Of a DNA stretch of 31,995 nucleotides, positions 7,854 to 17,142 are shown piece by piece. The stretch lies in contig JBBEBO010000066.1 in assembly GCA_040882265.1 (NCBI GenBank), positions 1 through 31,995 on the forward strand, written 5' to 3'. Position 1 is the first letter of the stretch, and each line of letters starts with the position of its first letter. A program made the position numbers and the translations under genes. The notes below the pieces were generated by a model. It saw nothing but the letters and a program-made list of their open reading frames with translations. It was not told the origin of the DNA and did no database searches. Source of the stretch: Brumimicrobium sp040882265. GTDB taxonomy: Bacteria > Bacteroidota > Bacteroidia > Flavobacteriales_D > Crocinitomicaceae.

Positions 7854-9284
7854 ATGAGTCAATTACATGAACAAAAATGGGAATCTTGTCTAAAAGTTAT
7901 TAAAGACAATATACCATTACAAGCTTTTAAAACGTGGTTTAGTCCAATTCTTCCAGTGAAGTTAGAAGATGATGTGCTTACCATTCAGGTGCCATCACAT
8001 TTTTTCTATGAATGGCTAGAAGAACATTACATTGGTCTACTAAAAAAAGTCATCAAAAAAGAACTTGGTGTGAACGGTCGTTTAGAATATAGTATCATAA
8101 TGGAGAAGAATGCTACAAACTCAACTCCATATACTGTAAAACTCCCTACATCAGGTAAAAGTTCATTAAAAAATGCTCCTGTTACTGTTCCATTAAGCGT
8201 AAATGAAAATCAAATTCGCAATCCATTTGTTATTCCTGGATTAAAGAAGGTTAATGTTGACTCAAATTTAAACCCTTCTTATTCATTTGAAAATTTTGTT
8301 GAAGGCGACTGTAATCGTTTAGCTAGATCTGCAGGTTATGCAGTTGCGAACAAGCCAGGTGGCACAGCTTTTAACCCTCTTTTGATTTATGGCGGTGTTG
8401 GACTTGGAAAAACACATTTAGCACATTCTATAGGTATTGGAATTAAAAACCAATTCCCAAACAAAACTGTATTATACGTTGGTTCCGAAAAATTTGCTCA
8501 TCAATTTATTGACTCTATAAAAAACGGTACGACTAATGATTTTATTCACTTCTATCAAATGATGGATGTGCTGATTATCGATGACGTTCAGTTCTTTTCT
8601 GGTAAGGAGAAAACTCAAGATGTATTCTTCCATATTTTTAATCATTTGCACCAAAACGGAAAACAGATTATTCTTACATCTGATAAACCACCAGTTGAAA
8701 TGCAAGGTATGGAGCAACGTTTGTTAAGCAGATTTAAGTGGGGACTTTCAGCTGATTTACAGTCACCAGATTTAGAAACGCGCATTGCTATTCTCGAAAA
8801 GAAAATGTATGGCAATGGCATCGACCTTCCAAATGAGGTTGTTGAATACTTAGCATATAGTATTAATACAAATATTCGCGAAATGGAAGGTGCTTTAACT
8901 TCACTGCTGGCTCAAGCTTCTCTGAACAAAAAAGCAATCACATTAGACTTAGCAAAACAAATGATTGATAAATTTGTCAAAAATACTGCTAGAGAAGTTT
9001 CTATCGAGTACATCCAAAAAGTGGTTTGTGATTATTTTGATTTAGCAATTGAAATTCTAAAGTCAAAAACGAGAAAGCGAGAAGTTGTACAGGCAAGACA
9101 AATTGCTATGTATTTCTCAAAGAAAATGACGAAATCATCTTTGGCTAACATTGGTGCTCATTGTGGTGGTAAAGATCACGCAACAGTGCTCCACGCTTGT
9201 AGAACAGTCAACAATCTTTCTGAAACAGATAAACAGTTTAAAACTTATCTAACTGATTTGGAAAAGAAACTTTCAATGCAATAA
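7854..9284 (+). CDS. dnaA: Chromosomal replication initiator protein DnaA
   Basis: A 476-aa replication initiator, typical length. Domain I (about 1-80) starts with the usual EQKWESCLKVIKDN helix. Domain II is a short linker (about 85-140). The AAA+ domain III has Walker A GGVGLGKT (180-187), Walker B LIIDD (240-244), sensor ILTSDKPP and the arginine-finger region RLLSRF. Domain IV at the C-terminus has the DnaA signature GGKDHATVLHACRTV that contacts the DnaA box. All motifs are intact. The gene stands alone between a divergent thioesterase and a strong terminator. Confidence 0.98.
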   Translation: MSQLHEQKWESCLKVIKDNIPLQAFKTWFSPILPVKLEDDVLTIQVPSHFFYEWLEEHYIGLLKKVIKKELGVNGRLEYSIIMEKNATNSTPYTVKLPTSGKSSLKNAPVTVPLSVNENQIRNPFVIPGLKKVNVDSNLNPSYSFENFVEGDCNRLARSAGYAVANKPGGTAFNPLLIYGGVGLGKTHLAHSIGIGIKNQFPNKTVLYVGSEKFAHQFIDSIKNGTTNDFIHFYQMMDVLIIDDVQFFSGKEKTQDVFFHIFNHLHQNGKQIILTSDKPPVEMQGMEQRLLSRFKWGLSADLQSPDLETRIAILEKKMYGNGIDLPNEVVEYLAYSINTNIREMEGALTSLLAQASLNKKAITLDLAKQMIDKFVKNTAREVSIEYIQKVVCDYFDLAIEILKSKTRKREVVQARQIAMYFSKKMTKSSLANIGAHCGGKDHATVLHACRTVNNLSETDKQFKTYLTDLEKKLSMQ

Positions 9285-9300
9285 CATTTAATAGGTTATA

Positions 9301-9332
9301 AAAAAAGGAATCTTTGAAGATTCCTTTTTTTT
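9301..9332. terminator. Bidirectional terminator between dnaA and the small minus-strand gene
   Basis: GGAATCTT (9307-9314) pairs perfectly with AAGATTCC (9317-9324). It is flanked by six A residues on the left and eight T residues on the right. The A tract gives a U tract in the other direction, so the hairpin can end both dnaA and the converging small gene that stops at 9389. Confidence 0.85.
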
Positions 9333-9333
9333 A

Positions 9334-9356
9334 TTCAAAGTTTAAGGTTCAAAGTT
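9334..9356. repeat. TTCAAAGTT direct repeat
   Basis: TTCAAAGTT occurs at 9334-9342 and 9348-9356, and once more at 13472-13480; TTCAAAAGTTCAAAA lies next to the terminator near 11064-11078. All copies sit just outside genes, which suggests a dispersed low-complexity intergenic element. Confidence 0.4.
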
Positions 9357-9388
9357 GCGACAAAGAACACATGAACTAATCTGTGCTT

Positions 9389-9622
9389 TTAAGCTATTCC
9401 AGTATTTGGAGTTGGGGGTATGGAAAAAATAGTATCATTAGAAATATTAACATCTGTTACGCCTTCTTTCTCTGCATATATTTTTGTTAAATGGTTAAAA
9501 ACTTCTTCTTGTCGATTTGGAAATTTTTCGACTATTTCATCTACAATTCCAGTTTTAGTAGGATCATGTCTGTTAAAAAATTCGTGTAATTTCTGAGTAT
9601 ACAATTCTTTGTTGTATTTCAT
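9389..9622 (-). CDS. Small hypothetical protein
   Basis: A 77-aa protein of unknown function. It is soluble, with no signal peptide or membrane segment. The first 55 residues look helical and charged (MKYNKELYTQKLHEFFNRHD...), ending in a flexible proline/threonine tail (PPTPNTG). Convergent with dnaA and sharing its terminator. A near-consensus promoter lies upstream on the minus strand: TTTG (9672-9675 on the plus strand as CAAA), a 20-bp spacer, then TATTTTG (9645-9651), 23 nt before the ATG. Coding status rests on its intergenic position and this promoter. Confidence 0.65.
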   Translation of the reverse strand: MKYNKELYTQKLHEFFNRHDPTKTGIVDEIVEKFPNRQEEVFNHLTKIYAEKEGVTDVNISNDTIFSIPPTPNTGIA

Positions 9623-9688
9623 AATATATAAGTTTGATTCCCTACAAAATAGAAATAAAAATAAAAATTTCCAAAGGTTTTAGGTTTT

Positions 9689-10156
9689 TTAACCTGGAAT
9701 ATCAAGTAAACTAATGTCGAATAGCAAAACACTATTTGGAGGAATTGAAGAATTACCTTCTGATCCATACCCTAATTTTGAAGGTATTAAAAGTTTACCA
9801 TCACCACCTTCTTTAAATTTAGGAATCCCTTCTGTCCAACCTTTGATTACTTGCTGTAAATTAAAAGTTATACCTTCGGCATTACTCTGATCAAAAACTT
9901 TCCCATCAGTGAAATAGCCTTTATAACGAACTGTGACATCATCTGTTGAAGAAGGGTGATTACCAGTACCTAAATCATCAATAACATAGTACAATCCACT
10001 TGAAGTTTTTTCAGCAGTTAAATTGTTATCAGAAATGTACTTTTCAATAATTTCAATATCTTTTTCTAATTGCTCCTCTTGGCTTAACTCTTTATTACAG
10101 GCAAAAGCTATAGTTAAAAAACTTCCTAGTAGCCAAATCAAATTACATTTCTTCAT
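9689..10156 (-). CDS. FKBP-type peptidyl-prolyl isomerase lipoprotein
   Basis: A 155-aa envelope foldase. The N-terminus is a lipoprotein signal (MKKCNLIWLLGSFLTIAFAC), with the modified cysteine likely C20. A short helical linker (about 26-52) leads to an FKBP domain (about 55-155) with VRYKGYFTDGKVFDQS, the ligand-pocket segment QVIKGWTEGI, and IPPNSVLLFDISLLDI. It should catalyse proline isomerisation in secreted or outer-membrane proteins. A TAnnTTTG element lies 20 nt before the ATG in the 39-nt gap after the PhnP-like gene, so it may have its own promoter. Confidence 0.9.
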   Translation of the reverse strand: MKKCNLIWLLGSFLTIAFACNKELSQEEQLEKDIEIIEKYISDNNLTAEKTSSGLYYVIDDLGTGNHPSSTDDVTVRYKGYFTDGKVFDQSNAEGITFNLQQVIKGWTEGIPKFKEGGDGKLLIPSKLGYGSEGNSSIPPNSVLLFDISLLDIPG

Positions 10157-10175
10157 TTCTTTTTTATTAATTCTT

Positions 10176-10183
10176 CAAATATA
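10176..10183 (-). promoter_or_regulatory. Bacteroidota -7 element before the FKBP gene
   Basis: Minus strand TATATTTG matches TAnnTTTG exactly, 20 nt before the ATG. No clear TTTG at the -33 spacing. Confidence 0.45.
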
Positions 10184-10195
10184 CGGCATTGTTAA

Positions 10196-10984
10196 TTATT
10201 CAGCAGTCCCAGCTTCAAAGGATAAACCGTCGTAACCTGGTTCTACATTTTTCGGTAGTTTATTTATTATTCCTTCATGTGTATCAAAAAGGTGGGAAAT
10301 ATGCGTTAAATACGTTTTTTCGGGCTGAATTACATCAATCAACTCTAAAGCCTCTTCGACATTTAAGTGAGACATGTGAGGCGTCTCTCTTAAACAGTCT
10401 AAAATTAAAAATTTAACACCTCTAAGTTTATCTAGTTCTTTAACTGGAATAGATTTTACATCTGTTAAATAAGCAAAATCTCCAATCCTGAAAGCTTTAA
10501 CTGGCATTTTGTAGTGATAAACTTGAACAGGGGTTAAGATTGGACCATCTGGCAAACGAAATGGATCTTTATCAATTAAGTTAATATTCACATTGGGAAC
10601 ACCAGGATATTTATTTTCTTCAAACGCATAATAAAACTCTCTTTTCAAAGCTCGCTCTACACTTTCTGTACAAAAGAGTTCCATATCTCTTTTTTCAAGA
10701 AAATTAAACGACCTTACATCATCCATTCCAGCGATATGGTCTTTATGTTCATGTGTATATACAACTGCCCTCAAACTACGAACATCTTCGCGTAACATCT
10801 GTTGTCGGAAATCTGGTCCTGTATCAATCACAAAATTTTCATCGTTCCAACTAAACATAATTGAACTTCTCAACCTGTTGTCTTTTGGATCATTTGATTT
10901 ACATACCTCACATTGACAACCAATTACAGGAACTCCTTGAGAAGTTCCAGAACCGAGTACTGTAACTTTAAGCGCATGCTTCAT
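10196..10984 (-). CDS. PhnP-like MBL-fold metallohydrolase (phosphodiesterase)
   Basis: A 262-aa cytoplasmic metallo-beta-lactamase-fold enzyme. The N-terminus VTVLGSGTSQGVPVIGCQC, with C23, C25 and C28, resembles the extra structural-zinc site of PhnP. The catalytic motif is THEH80KDH83, followed by histidine-containing segments (LTDVKS, CLRETPHMSHLN, THISHLFDTHE). PhnP hydrolyses 5-phosphoribosyl 1,2-cyclic phosphate, but no phosphonate genes are nearby, so a broader cyclic-phosphodiesterase role is as likely. Related LipB-like annotations exist for this family in Bacteroidota. The FKBP gene follows 39 nt downstream. Confidence 0.82.
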   Translation of the reverse strand: MKHALKVTVLGSGTSQGVPVIGCQCEVCKSNDPKDNRLRSSIMFSWNDENFVIDTGPDFRQQMLREDVRSLRAVVYTHEHKDHIAGMDDVRSFNFLEKRDMELFCTESVERALKREFYYAFEENKYPGVPNVNINLIDKDPFRLPDGPILTPVQVYHYKMPVKAFRIGDFAYLTDVKSIPVKELDKLRGVKFLILDCLRETPHMSHLNVEEALELIDVIQPEKTYLTHISHLFDTHEGIINKLPKNVEPGYDGLSFEAGTAE

Positions 10985-11035
10985 ACCACTAAAATAGAAA
11001 CAATTATTTATTGATGAATATTTTGAAACAGATAA

Positions 11036-11064
11036 ATAAAAAAGGCTCGGAAAATCCGAGCCTT
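11036..11064 (-). terminator. Terminator of the T9SS surface-protein gene
   Basis: GGCTCGGA (11044-11051) pairs with TCCGAGCC (11055-11062) around three bases. Read on the minus strand the hairpin is followed by a run of T residues (plus-strand A run 11036-11043). It begins 26 nt after the minus-strand stop at 11088. Confidence 0.88.
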
Positions 11065-11087
11065 CAAAAGTTCAAAAACAATTTAAT

Positions 11088-13355
11088 TTACTTTACAATT
11101 TTATAAGTCAAAATATTGCTTTTTGATTTAACTTTCACAATATATACTCCAGTTTCCCAAGAATTTGTATTAACACTCATTGATTCATCAAATACATTTT
11201 CAGAAAAAACAACCTGACCTGCAGCATTTAATATTTCTACTGTTTCGATAGAAGCATCAGTACTCTCAATATTCAATTCCTCAGAAAAAGGGTTTGGATA
11301 TAATTTTACTTGTGTATTTAACACATTATCTCCTAAACCTACAGTTGTAATTTCAACACAATCTGAAGTATCTTTACATGTAGCGCTTTCTGTTAAAATA
11401 ACAGCATAGTTACCATTTTCTGTTGGAGTGAAGTCTTGACTTGTTGCTGAAGGTACATAAGCATAGTTGTCATCACAATCAACCCACTGGTAATCAACCC
11501 CTGTTGCATTAGAAGTAATTGTAATTTCATTTACTGAAGTTGTAATATCAATCACACAATTATTTTCTTCAACTACAGAACACGGAAATAATTGATATCC
11601 TTCATCATAAGGGGAGTTAAAATCATACTGTCCTCCAATACCTGTAATTTCGAATGTTCCAGATGGTGTAGGCGAGTTAGCTAGTGGTGATGCTTCTGTT
11701 ACACGAACTGTAAATGTGTTCGTACCGTCAGTAACATCTATATTCCCATTATTAGGCCATTCTGTTTCACCATCTACTAAGCTCAACCCTTCCATAGTTA
11801 CAAGCTGACTTTCTGTTGATTCATCTAACATTGTTACAATCATTGGACTTACAGTTGCATTTCCTTGAGAGAACAATTCAATTTCTTCAGCATGTATTTG
11901 TGTTAATCCATTAAATTGATCTATATAGCCTTTAACACCAATTGAGTCTCCTTCAGTTGCTGTGTAACCACCCACTAAATCAAAGCTGAATACGTTTATA
12001 CCATCTTCTTCTTCATCTATAATGGTAACATTGTATCCATTATCCACATTAAAATCTATACAATGAACAATTCCTCTCAACTCAACAAAGACATCAGAAG
12101 AATCTGCATTTCCATCAACATCATTTGTAGTTACAGCACCGATTGGGTAAAGTGTGTAATCAAACGTTTCACCTTCTAAAGTGATATTTTCATCGGTAGC
12201 TCCAGGTGAAGAAACAACAATATCTCCCATTTGATTGTAATTTGCAGCTGGACCATTAAGTCGAACGTAGATATCTGTTACAGTAACCTCATCATTTGCA
12301 TCAGGAGTTAAGGTAATAGTTGTACCAAAACCACTGCCTGATGTTTCTGAAATTTCAAAATTTGTTGGCGCTGTAAGTGTTACATCATCAGTCAAGTTAG
12401 CCCCTGAAACTTCAAACATATCTTCAGCAGAAGGAGTTCCAACAAAATGAGAAAAACCTGTTAAAGAATTTGTAGACACAACAAGATTTGGAGTATTATC
12501 AAGGATCTCACCTTCCAAATCAACAACCACATCAGTTGCAGCATCAGAGGTAATAGTTATATCACCATTTGAAGGCGACGCAGTAGCTGTTCCATTCAAC
12601 CTAACATAAATAGTAGTAGTTGCAACTGATCCCCCAGTTTCATCTAATGTTATCTGATTAGAAAAAGTTCCTCCTGTAGTTTCAGAAATTTCGTAATCAC
12701 CATTTGTAACAGTTAATAAAATTGAATCATTTAAATTTAATCCAGAAACATCAAAAGATTGTTCTGGAGAAGGATTACCTAAATATTGAATAAACCCTGA
12801 CAAAAGTGTAGGATTAGCTGTGATTGTTGGCGCTGTACCAGAGTAGCCCGTCCAAGAAATATTATCTATTATTGCTTGGGTATTTGATGTTGAAGTTCCT
12901 ATATTTTTAATTTTCACAACAACATTACCCGCTTCATTAATACCTGTTTCATTCAAATTATAAATAACATTATCATTTGCGTTATCAGTTCCGAAAATAG
13001 GAGTTACGGCAACTTGAGTTCCATTAATAAGCAATTCAATCTCTCTTGCAGAAGTACCTGTAAAAGCTTTTCTATAATCAAAACTAAAATCTCCAATTCC
13101 TCCAGGGATTGTAGCTTCAATATAACTATCACTTGCTCTTCTGATCATTATACCATTACCCGTGATTGGAAATGTACTTTCATCTCTCGAGTGGCCATAA
13201 GTCCATACAAATCCTTCATCACCCGTAAAAGTACCATCGTCATATGTTCCAGATAAATTAGCGTTATCAAAGCTTTCTGCGCCTTGAGCATTTAGATTTT
13301 CAGTGTAAAGTAAGGTTAACAAACCAACACATAAAGTGTACAATTTTTTCATCAT
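11088..13355 (-). CDS. Secreted T9SS-sorted multidomain surface protein
   Basis: A 755-aa exported protein. Signal peptide about 1-23 (cleavage near LNA/QG). Residues 25-172 look like a beta-sandwich (FSFDYRKAFTG, VVVKIKNIG) as in carbohydrate- or lectin-like domains. Two tandem beta repeats follow, 177-283 and 290-396, then a region (400-580) resembling the OB-fold domains found beside nucleases and cell-surface proteins of this phylum (VELRGIVHC, TEGDSIGVKGYIDQFNG). An Ig/PKD-like segment (590-670) precedes a type A T9SS sorting domain (680-755) starting LYPNPFSEEL and ending in YKIVK. No catalytic motif was seen, so it is probably an adhesin or binding protein. The gene stands alone with its own -7 element and terminator. 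Confidence 0.85.
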   Translation of the reverse strand: MMKKLYTLCVGLLTLLYTENLNAQGAESFDNANLSGTYDDGTFTGDEGFVWTYGHSRDESTFPITGNGIMIRRASDSYIEATIPGGIGDFSFDYRKAFTGTSAREIELLINGTQVAVTPIFGTDNANDNVIYNLNETGINEAGNVVVKIKNIGTSTSNTQAIIDNISWTGYSGTAPTITANPTLLSGFIQYLGNPSPEQSFDVSGLNLNDSILLTVTNGDYEISETTGGTFSNQITLDETGGSVATTTIYVRLNGTATASPSNGDITITSDAATDVVVDLEGEILDNTPNLVVSTNSLTGFSHFVGTPSAEDMFEVSGANLTDDVTLTAPTNFEISETSGSGFGTTITLTPDANDEVTVTDIYVRLNGPAANYNQMGDIVVSSPGATDENITLEGETFDYTLYPIGAVTTNDVDGNADSSDVFVELRGIVHCIDFNVDNGYNVTIIDEEEDGINVFSFDLVGGYTATEGDSIGVKGYIDQFNGLTQIHAEEIELFSQGNATVSPMIVTMLDESTESQLVTMEGLSLVDGETEWPNNGNIDVTDGTNTFTVRVTEASPLANSPTPSGTFEITGIGGQYDFNSPYDEGYQLFPCSVVEENNCVIDITTSVNEITITSNATGVDYQWVDCDDNYAYVPSATSQDFTPTENGNYAVILTESATCKDTSDCVEITTVGLGDNVLNTQVKLYPNPFSEELNIESTDASIETVEILNAAGQVVFSENVFDESMSVNTNSWETGVYIVKVKSKSNILTYKIVK
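12168..12827 (-). repeat. Two tandem ~107-residue protein repeats
   Basis: Residues 177-283 and 290-396 of the surface protein align along their length: LSGF/LTGF, GNPSPEQSFDVSG / GTPSAEDMFEVSG, NLND/NLTD, EISET in both, TTIYVRLNG / VTDIYVRLNG, and ATD..LEGE in both. They form an intragenic duplication of an Ig-like fold. Confidence 0.85.
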
Positions 13356-13375
13356 TTAAATTTTTAAGTTTGGTA

Positions 13376-13383
13376 CAAATTTA
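13376..13383 (-). promoter_or_regulatory. Bacteroidota -7 element before the T9SS surface-protein gene
   Basis: Minus strand TAAATTTG matches TAnnTTTG, 21 nt before the ATG at 13355. A -33 TTTG at the usual spacing was not seen. Confidence 0.45.
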
Positions 13384-13585
13384 CACCTTACATCTCATTT
13401 AAGGATTAAGAAAGCGTTAAGTATTACCACGAATTATTAACACGTTATTAAATAAGTTAGTCCAGTTTTTATTCAAAGTTCAAATGTGGGTGAATAAATT
13501 ATGTGGTTTTATAGCTTCACTTTTGATTAATTTTTCGGTTGCTGAACTTTAGTATAGTCATATTTAAAAGGGCAAGAGAAAGTGA

Positions 13586-14380
13586 TTACTCTTTAATAAT
13601 AATTGTATCAGCATCATGACCATAAGCTGCAAAATGTCCAAGCGCTCCGTTTGTCCATGATGGGTCTGGATTAGCAGGAGCTGCACTCTGACCTGACTCT
13701 CCTGCAATATCAAATAATTGTGTGTAATAATCATAAGAATTTTTACTGTAGGACCTAAATTCCACTGAAACGGTATCATCTACATCATAACGTTCCGTAA
13801 AAAAGGGAACTGACTGCTGATTTCCAGACGAAAACTGATCATCAAAGATGAATTGATCACCTAAATCAGTCGCTTTTTCACCATTTTCTGTTCTCACAGC
13901 CCTGTAATAGTTATCTCCACTAGGATCAGTAAAATTCATATAAACGATATAACCTTCACTAGCAAAAATACTACCTTCTTCAAAATCTTGCGTTAAAGAA
14001 TCTAGCTCAACAAGACTTGGCAAGAAGTCAGCAGCTTCATAAGTTTCTCCATCTACGGTTACTTTCATTGAATAAGTAGTGTTAAAAACAGGAGTGTAAT
14101 TTGTTAATTCATAAATTCCATCTCCTTGCTCGATTAATTCGGTTGCGACACCATTTTCATCAATAATTTCAATATTAGCACCTGTAACTAACGGAAAGTT
14201 AGTACTCTCAAAAACATTTTTCGATTTAGTGAGTTTAACCTCCACCCTTTCTAATGATGCTTGGTAATTAGCATCAATAACTACTTTTTGTTCGGTTTCA
14301 CTCACTTCCAAATCAATCACCTTTTCACACGAAAAAATTGACAGTATAAACAGAAGTAAAAACAGTGTATGAATTTTCAT
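13586..14380 (-). CDS. DUF4249 lipoprotein (TonB-receptor partner)
   Basis: A 264-aa outer-membrane lipoprotein with a short signal and lipobox ending at about C18 (LSIFSCEKVIDL). The mature N-terminus, CEKVIDLEVSETEQKVVIDA, is the classic opening of DUF4249 proteins, followed by a beta-rich body (ANIEIIDENG, YSMKVTVDGETYEA). These proteins are nearly always encoded next to TonB-dependent receptors and are thought to sit on their extracellular face, much as SusD partners SusC; their ligand is unknown. The gene starts 2 nt after the receptor gene, so both come from one message. Confidence 0.85.
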   Translation of the reverse strand: MKIHTLFLLLFILSIFSCEKVIDLEVSETEQKVVIDANYQASLERVEVKLTKSKNVFESTNFPLVTGANIEIIDENGVATELIEQGDGIYELTNYTPVFNTTYSMKVTVDGETYEAADFLPSLVELDSLTQDFEEGSIFASEGYIVYMNFTDPSGDNYYRAVRTENGEKATDLGDQFIFDDQFSSGNQQSVPFFTERYDVDDTVSVEFRSYSKNSYDYYTQLFDIAGESGQSAAPANPDPSWTNGALGHFAAYGHDADTIIIKE

Positions 14381-14382
14381 TT

Positions 14383-16722
14383 TTATTTGATTTTAAAATT
14401 ATATGTCACTGACGGAATCATCTTAAATAATGAAGTTTGAACCGCTTGAGTTTGACCAGTCGTGTTTCCTTCAAAAGAGTCGGTAAATCGTACTGAAAAA
14501 GCATTTTCTCTTCCATAAACATTGTAAATAGAGAAATTCAAGCTTTGTTCAAATCGTTTGCGCTCTTTTAAGTACCAGGTAAAACCAAGATCTAACCTGT
14601 GATAATCAGGTAAACGATTTCCATTTCTCTTTCCAACATAAGGAACATTGATATTATCATAAGTGTATTGCGCTGAAGGGAACGTTACCGCATCTCCAGT
14701 ATAATAAACAAAACTTGTACTCAGTACAAACTTCTTGTTAATCTTATATGTTAAAACGAGGTTTAGATCATGAATTCTATCTTGACGTGCAGAAAACTCT
14801 TCGCCATTATCGATATCCTCAAATTTTCTTAAAGCTCTAGAAAGTGTATAATTAAACCATCCTGTTAACTTTCCTTTTGTTTTTTTAATTTGAAACTCAG
14901 CACCATAAGCTCTACCCTTTCCATAAACGAGTTCCCGCTCAACTTGACCATTCAGTATTAAGTTTGCATTTGGCTTATAATCTATTTGATTTTGTAACCA
15001 CTTATAGTACGTTTCAACAGACACCTGATATTCATTCTGTTTAAAATTTTTATAATAACCTAGTGCTATCTGATCACCAATTTGAGGAGCAACATTATTT
15101 GATGTTGGAACCCAAACATCAGTAGGACTACTAGTAGTAGTATTAGAAAGCTGATGGATGTATTGAAAAATTCTGTTGTATCCTGTTTTAATCGAATTGT
15201 TTTCATTGATGATATAACTTGCAGAAAAACGAGGTTCAAAACCTTGATGATATTTGATAGATTCCCATGCATCGTAATCTTGTTCATCCGTGATATTCCC
15301 CTCTTCATCATACTCATAGGCAGTCCCCTCTCCCATATAATTGAATCCTGAATATCTAAACCCGTACATCAATGAAAAACGATTCCCAATTTTTTGTTCA
15401 TTTTGGATATACGCACCAACCTCTAAAGCCCTTCTTTTATCTAATTCAATATCATTAAAACCAACGTTTTCGCCGCTTTCTAACACGCCAGGTTCAAAAG
15501 TATGATGAATTCCGTTAAAACCATACTTTATTGTGTTATTACTATTTAGATAATAAGTAAAATCTTGTTTCACATTATAATCTCTTATAGATGATCGGAT
15601 ACCGAAACCATCTTCTCCTTGACCTATTGTGAACTGATAGTCAAACTTACTGTAAATTAAAGATGTATTTGAGAATAGTTTATCAGAAAATATGTGGTTC
15701 CACCTCACCGTTCCAGTCGCATTACCCCAATCAAAACCAAATTGATCATCCAACATGAAATCATCTCGACCAAAATATCCAGAAATGAAAACCCTGTCTT
15801 TATCAGTAATTTTATAATTTGCTTTAAGATTTAAATCGTAGAAGTAAAGGGACGTATTTTGAAGTGCCTCCTCTTCTGAAAAAACGAGAAATAAATCTGC
15901 ATAACTTCTTCTACCAGATAAAATAAAAGAACCTTTATCTTTAACTATAGGGCCTTCAACAGTTAAACGAGAAGAGATCAACCCTATTCCACCTGAAGCT
16001 CCAAAACGCTTGTTGTTTCCATCTCGCATTTTTACGTCCATAACAGATGAAGCCCGACCTCCATACTCAGCAGGAATACCCGATTTATAAAGAGCAACAT
16101 CTTTAATAGCGTCAGAATTAAAAACCGAAAAGAATCCTAATAAGTGAGAAGCGTTATAAACTGTTGATTCATCCAATAAGATCAAATTTTGGTCCGCTCC
16201 TCCACCTCTTACAAAAAAACCAGCATTTCCTTCACCAGCTCCTTTTACTCCAGGTGTTAACTGTAGTGTTTTCATTATATCTTGCTCACCAAATAAAATA
16301 GGTATCGTTTCAATGTCCTTTGGATTTAAGCGTGTAACTTCCATTTGAGCATTCGTGATATTATCGTTTTCTTTTTTTGAAGTAATCGTTACCTCTTCAA
16401 TTTCTTGAACGTCCTTAGACTCACCAAGCTCAACGTCTATAGTCTTATTCTCATTCAATTCTATTTTCTTAATTGTTTCCTCGTAACCAGAATATCTAAA
16501 AATAAGTGTGTACTCTCCTTTTGGAATCGTCAAAGAATAGAAGCCATAAACATTAGTTCGCGCTCCTTTGTTTTCTAGTTCTTTTACAACTACTGTAGCA
16601 CCAAACAAATCCTCACCATTTCTAGCATCAGTGATCGTACCACTTATTGAAAAATCTTGAGAAAAAATAGAGCTAGTGAAACACAAGGAAATTATTAGGA
16701 ATCTTAAATACATCGAATACAT
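14383..16722 (-). CDS. TonB-dependent receptor with carboxypeptidase-regulatory-like N-terminal domain
   Basis: An outer-membrane active transporter, 779 aa from the chosen ATG. Signal peptide of about 22 residues (ending SSIFSQ), then a CarboxypepD_reg-like domain (about 23-105; SGTITDARNGEDLFGATVVV). A plug domain follows (about 125-235; IMKTLQLTPGVKGAGEGNAG, FFVRGGGADQNLILLDE, PAEYGGRASSVMDVKMRDG) and then a beta-barrel to the C-terminus. The reading frame extends to a TTG at 16752, but that would put a polar stretch before the signal peptide; ATG 16722 (or 16713, three codons on) fits better. Paired with the DUF4249 gene. The substrate cannot be read from sequence. Confidence 0.92.
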   Translation of the reverse strand: MYSMYLRFLIISLCFTSSIFSQDFSISGTITDARNGEDLFGATVVVKELENKGARTNVYGFYSLTIPKGEYTLIFRYSGYEETIKKIELNENKTIDVELGESKDVQEIEEVTITSKKENDNITNAQMEVTRLNPKDIETIPILFGEQDIMKTLQLTPGVKGAGEGNAGFFVRGGGADQNLILLDESTVYNASHLLGFFSVFNSDAIKDVALYKSGIPAEYGGRASSVMDVKMRDGNNKRFGASGGIGLISSRLTVEGPIVKDKGSFILSGRRSYADLFLVFSEEEALQNTSLYFYDLNLKANYKITDKDRVFISGYFGRDDFMLDDQFGFDWGNATGTVRWNHIFSDKLFSNTSLIYSKFDYQFTIGQGEDGFGIRSSIRDYNVKQDFTYYLNSNNTIKYGFNGIHHTFEPGVLESGENVGFNDIELDKRRALEVGAYIQNEQKIGNRFSLMYGFRYSGFNYMGEGTAYEYDEEGNITDEQDYDAWESIKYHQGFEPRFSASYIINENNSIKTGYNRIFQYIHQLSNTTTSSPTDVWVPTSNNVAPQIGDQIALGYYKNFKQNEYQVSVETYYKWLQNQIDYKPNANLILNGQVERELVYGKGRAYGAEFQIKKTKGKLTGWFNYTLSRALRKFEDIDNGEEFSARQDRIHDLNLVLTYKINKKFVLSTSFVYYTGDAVTFPSAQYTYDNINVPYVGKRNGNRLPDYHRLDLGFTWYLKERKRFEQSLNFSIYNVYGRENAFSVRFTDSFEGNTTGQTQAVQTSLFKMIPSVTYNFKIK

Positions 16723-16749
16723 TTTAAGTTGTTGGTAATAACGAAATAT

Positions 16750-16757
16750 CAAATATA
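16750..16757 (-). promoter_or_regulatory. Bacteroidota -7 element before the TonB-dependent receptor gene
   Basis: Minus strand TATATTTG matches TAnnTTTG, 28 nt before the ATG at 16722. Transcription from here would begin downstream of the in-frame TTG at 16752, which supports the ATG start. Confidence 0.5.
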
Positions 16758-17142
16758 AAATCGTTCAAAAGTAAGGTTTTTATCTATTTAAAAACAAAGG
16801 TTTTAATCATTTTATTTTAAGCAACCGCTTGAAACACCTTGTTCGTTTCCATATTTATAGCTAATTCTAAAGATATAATGAATCAAGCATTAATAATACT
16901 TATAAAGCATAAACTAATTAGAATAGCTTTATTTATTTTAAAATAATAAATCAGATAAAGACGCTTTCGTTTCCTTTTCTAAGGTTAGAAAATACAAGTT
17001 GTTTTTGTTATATTTAAATTGATGAAAATAAATTTTAAAAATTTATCAAACTCAATATAAATCGCTATAATAAAGAGATATAACAACGAAACAAGAGGTC
17101 TTTTAACTATCTGGAATAAAATTAAAATCAAGTATTAACAAT

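Noticed and set aside
13564..13779. 71-residue minus-strand frame overlapping the DUF4249 gene
   Set aside because: Out-of-frame shadow of the C-terminal part of a recognised lipoprotein.
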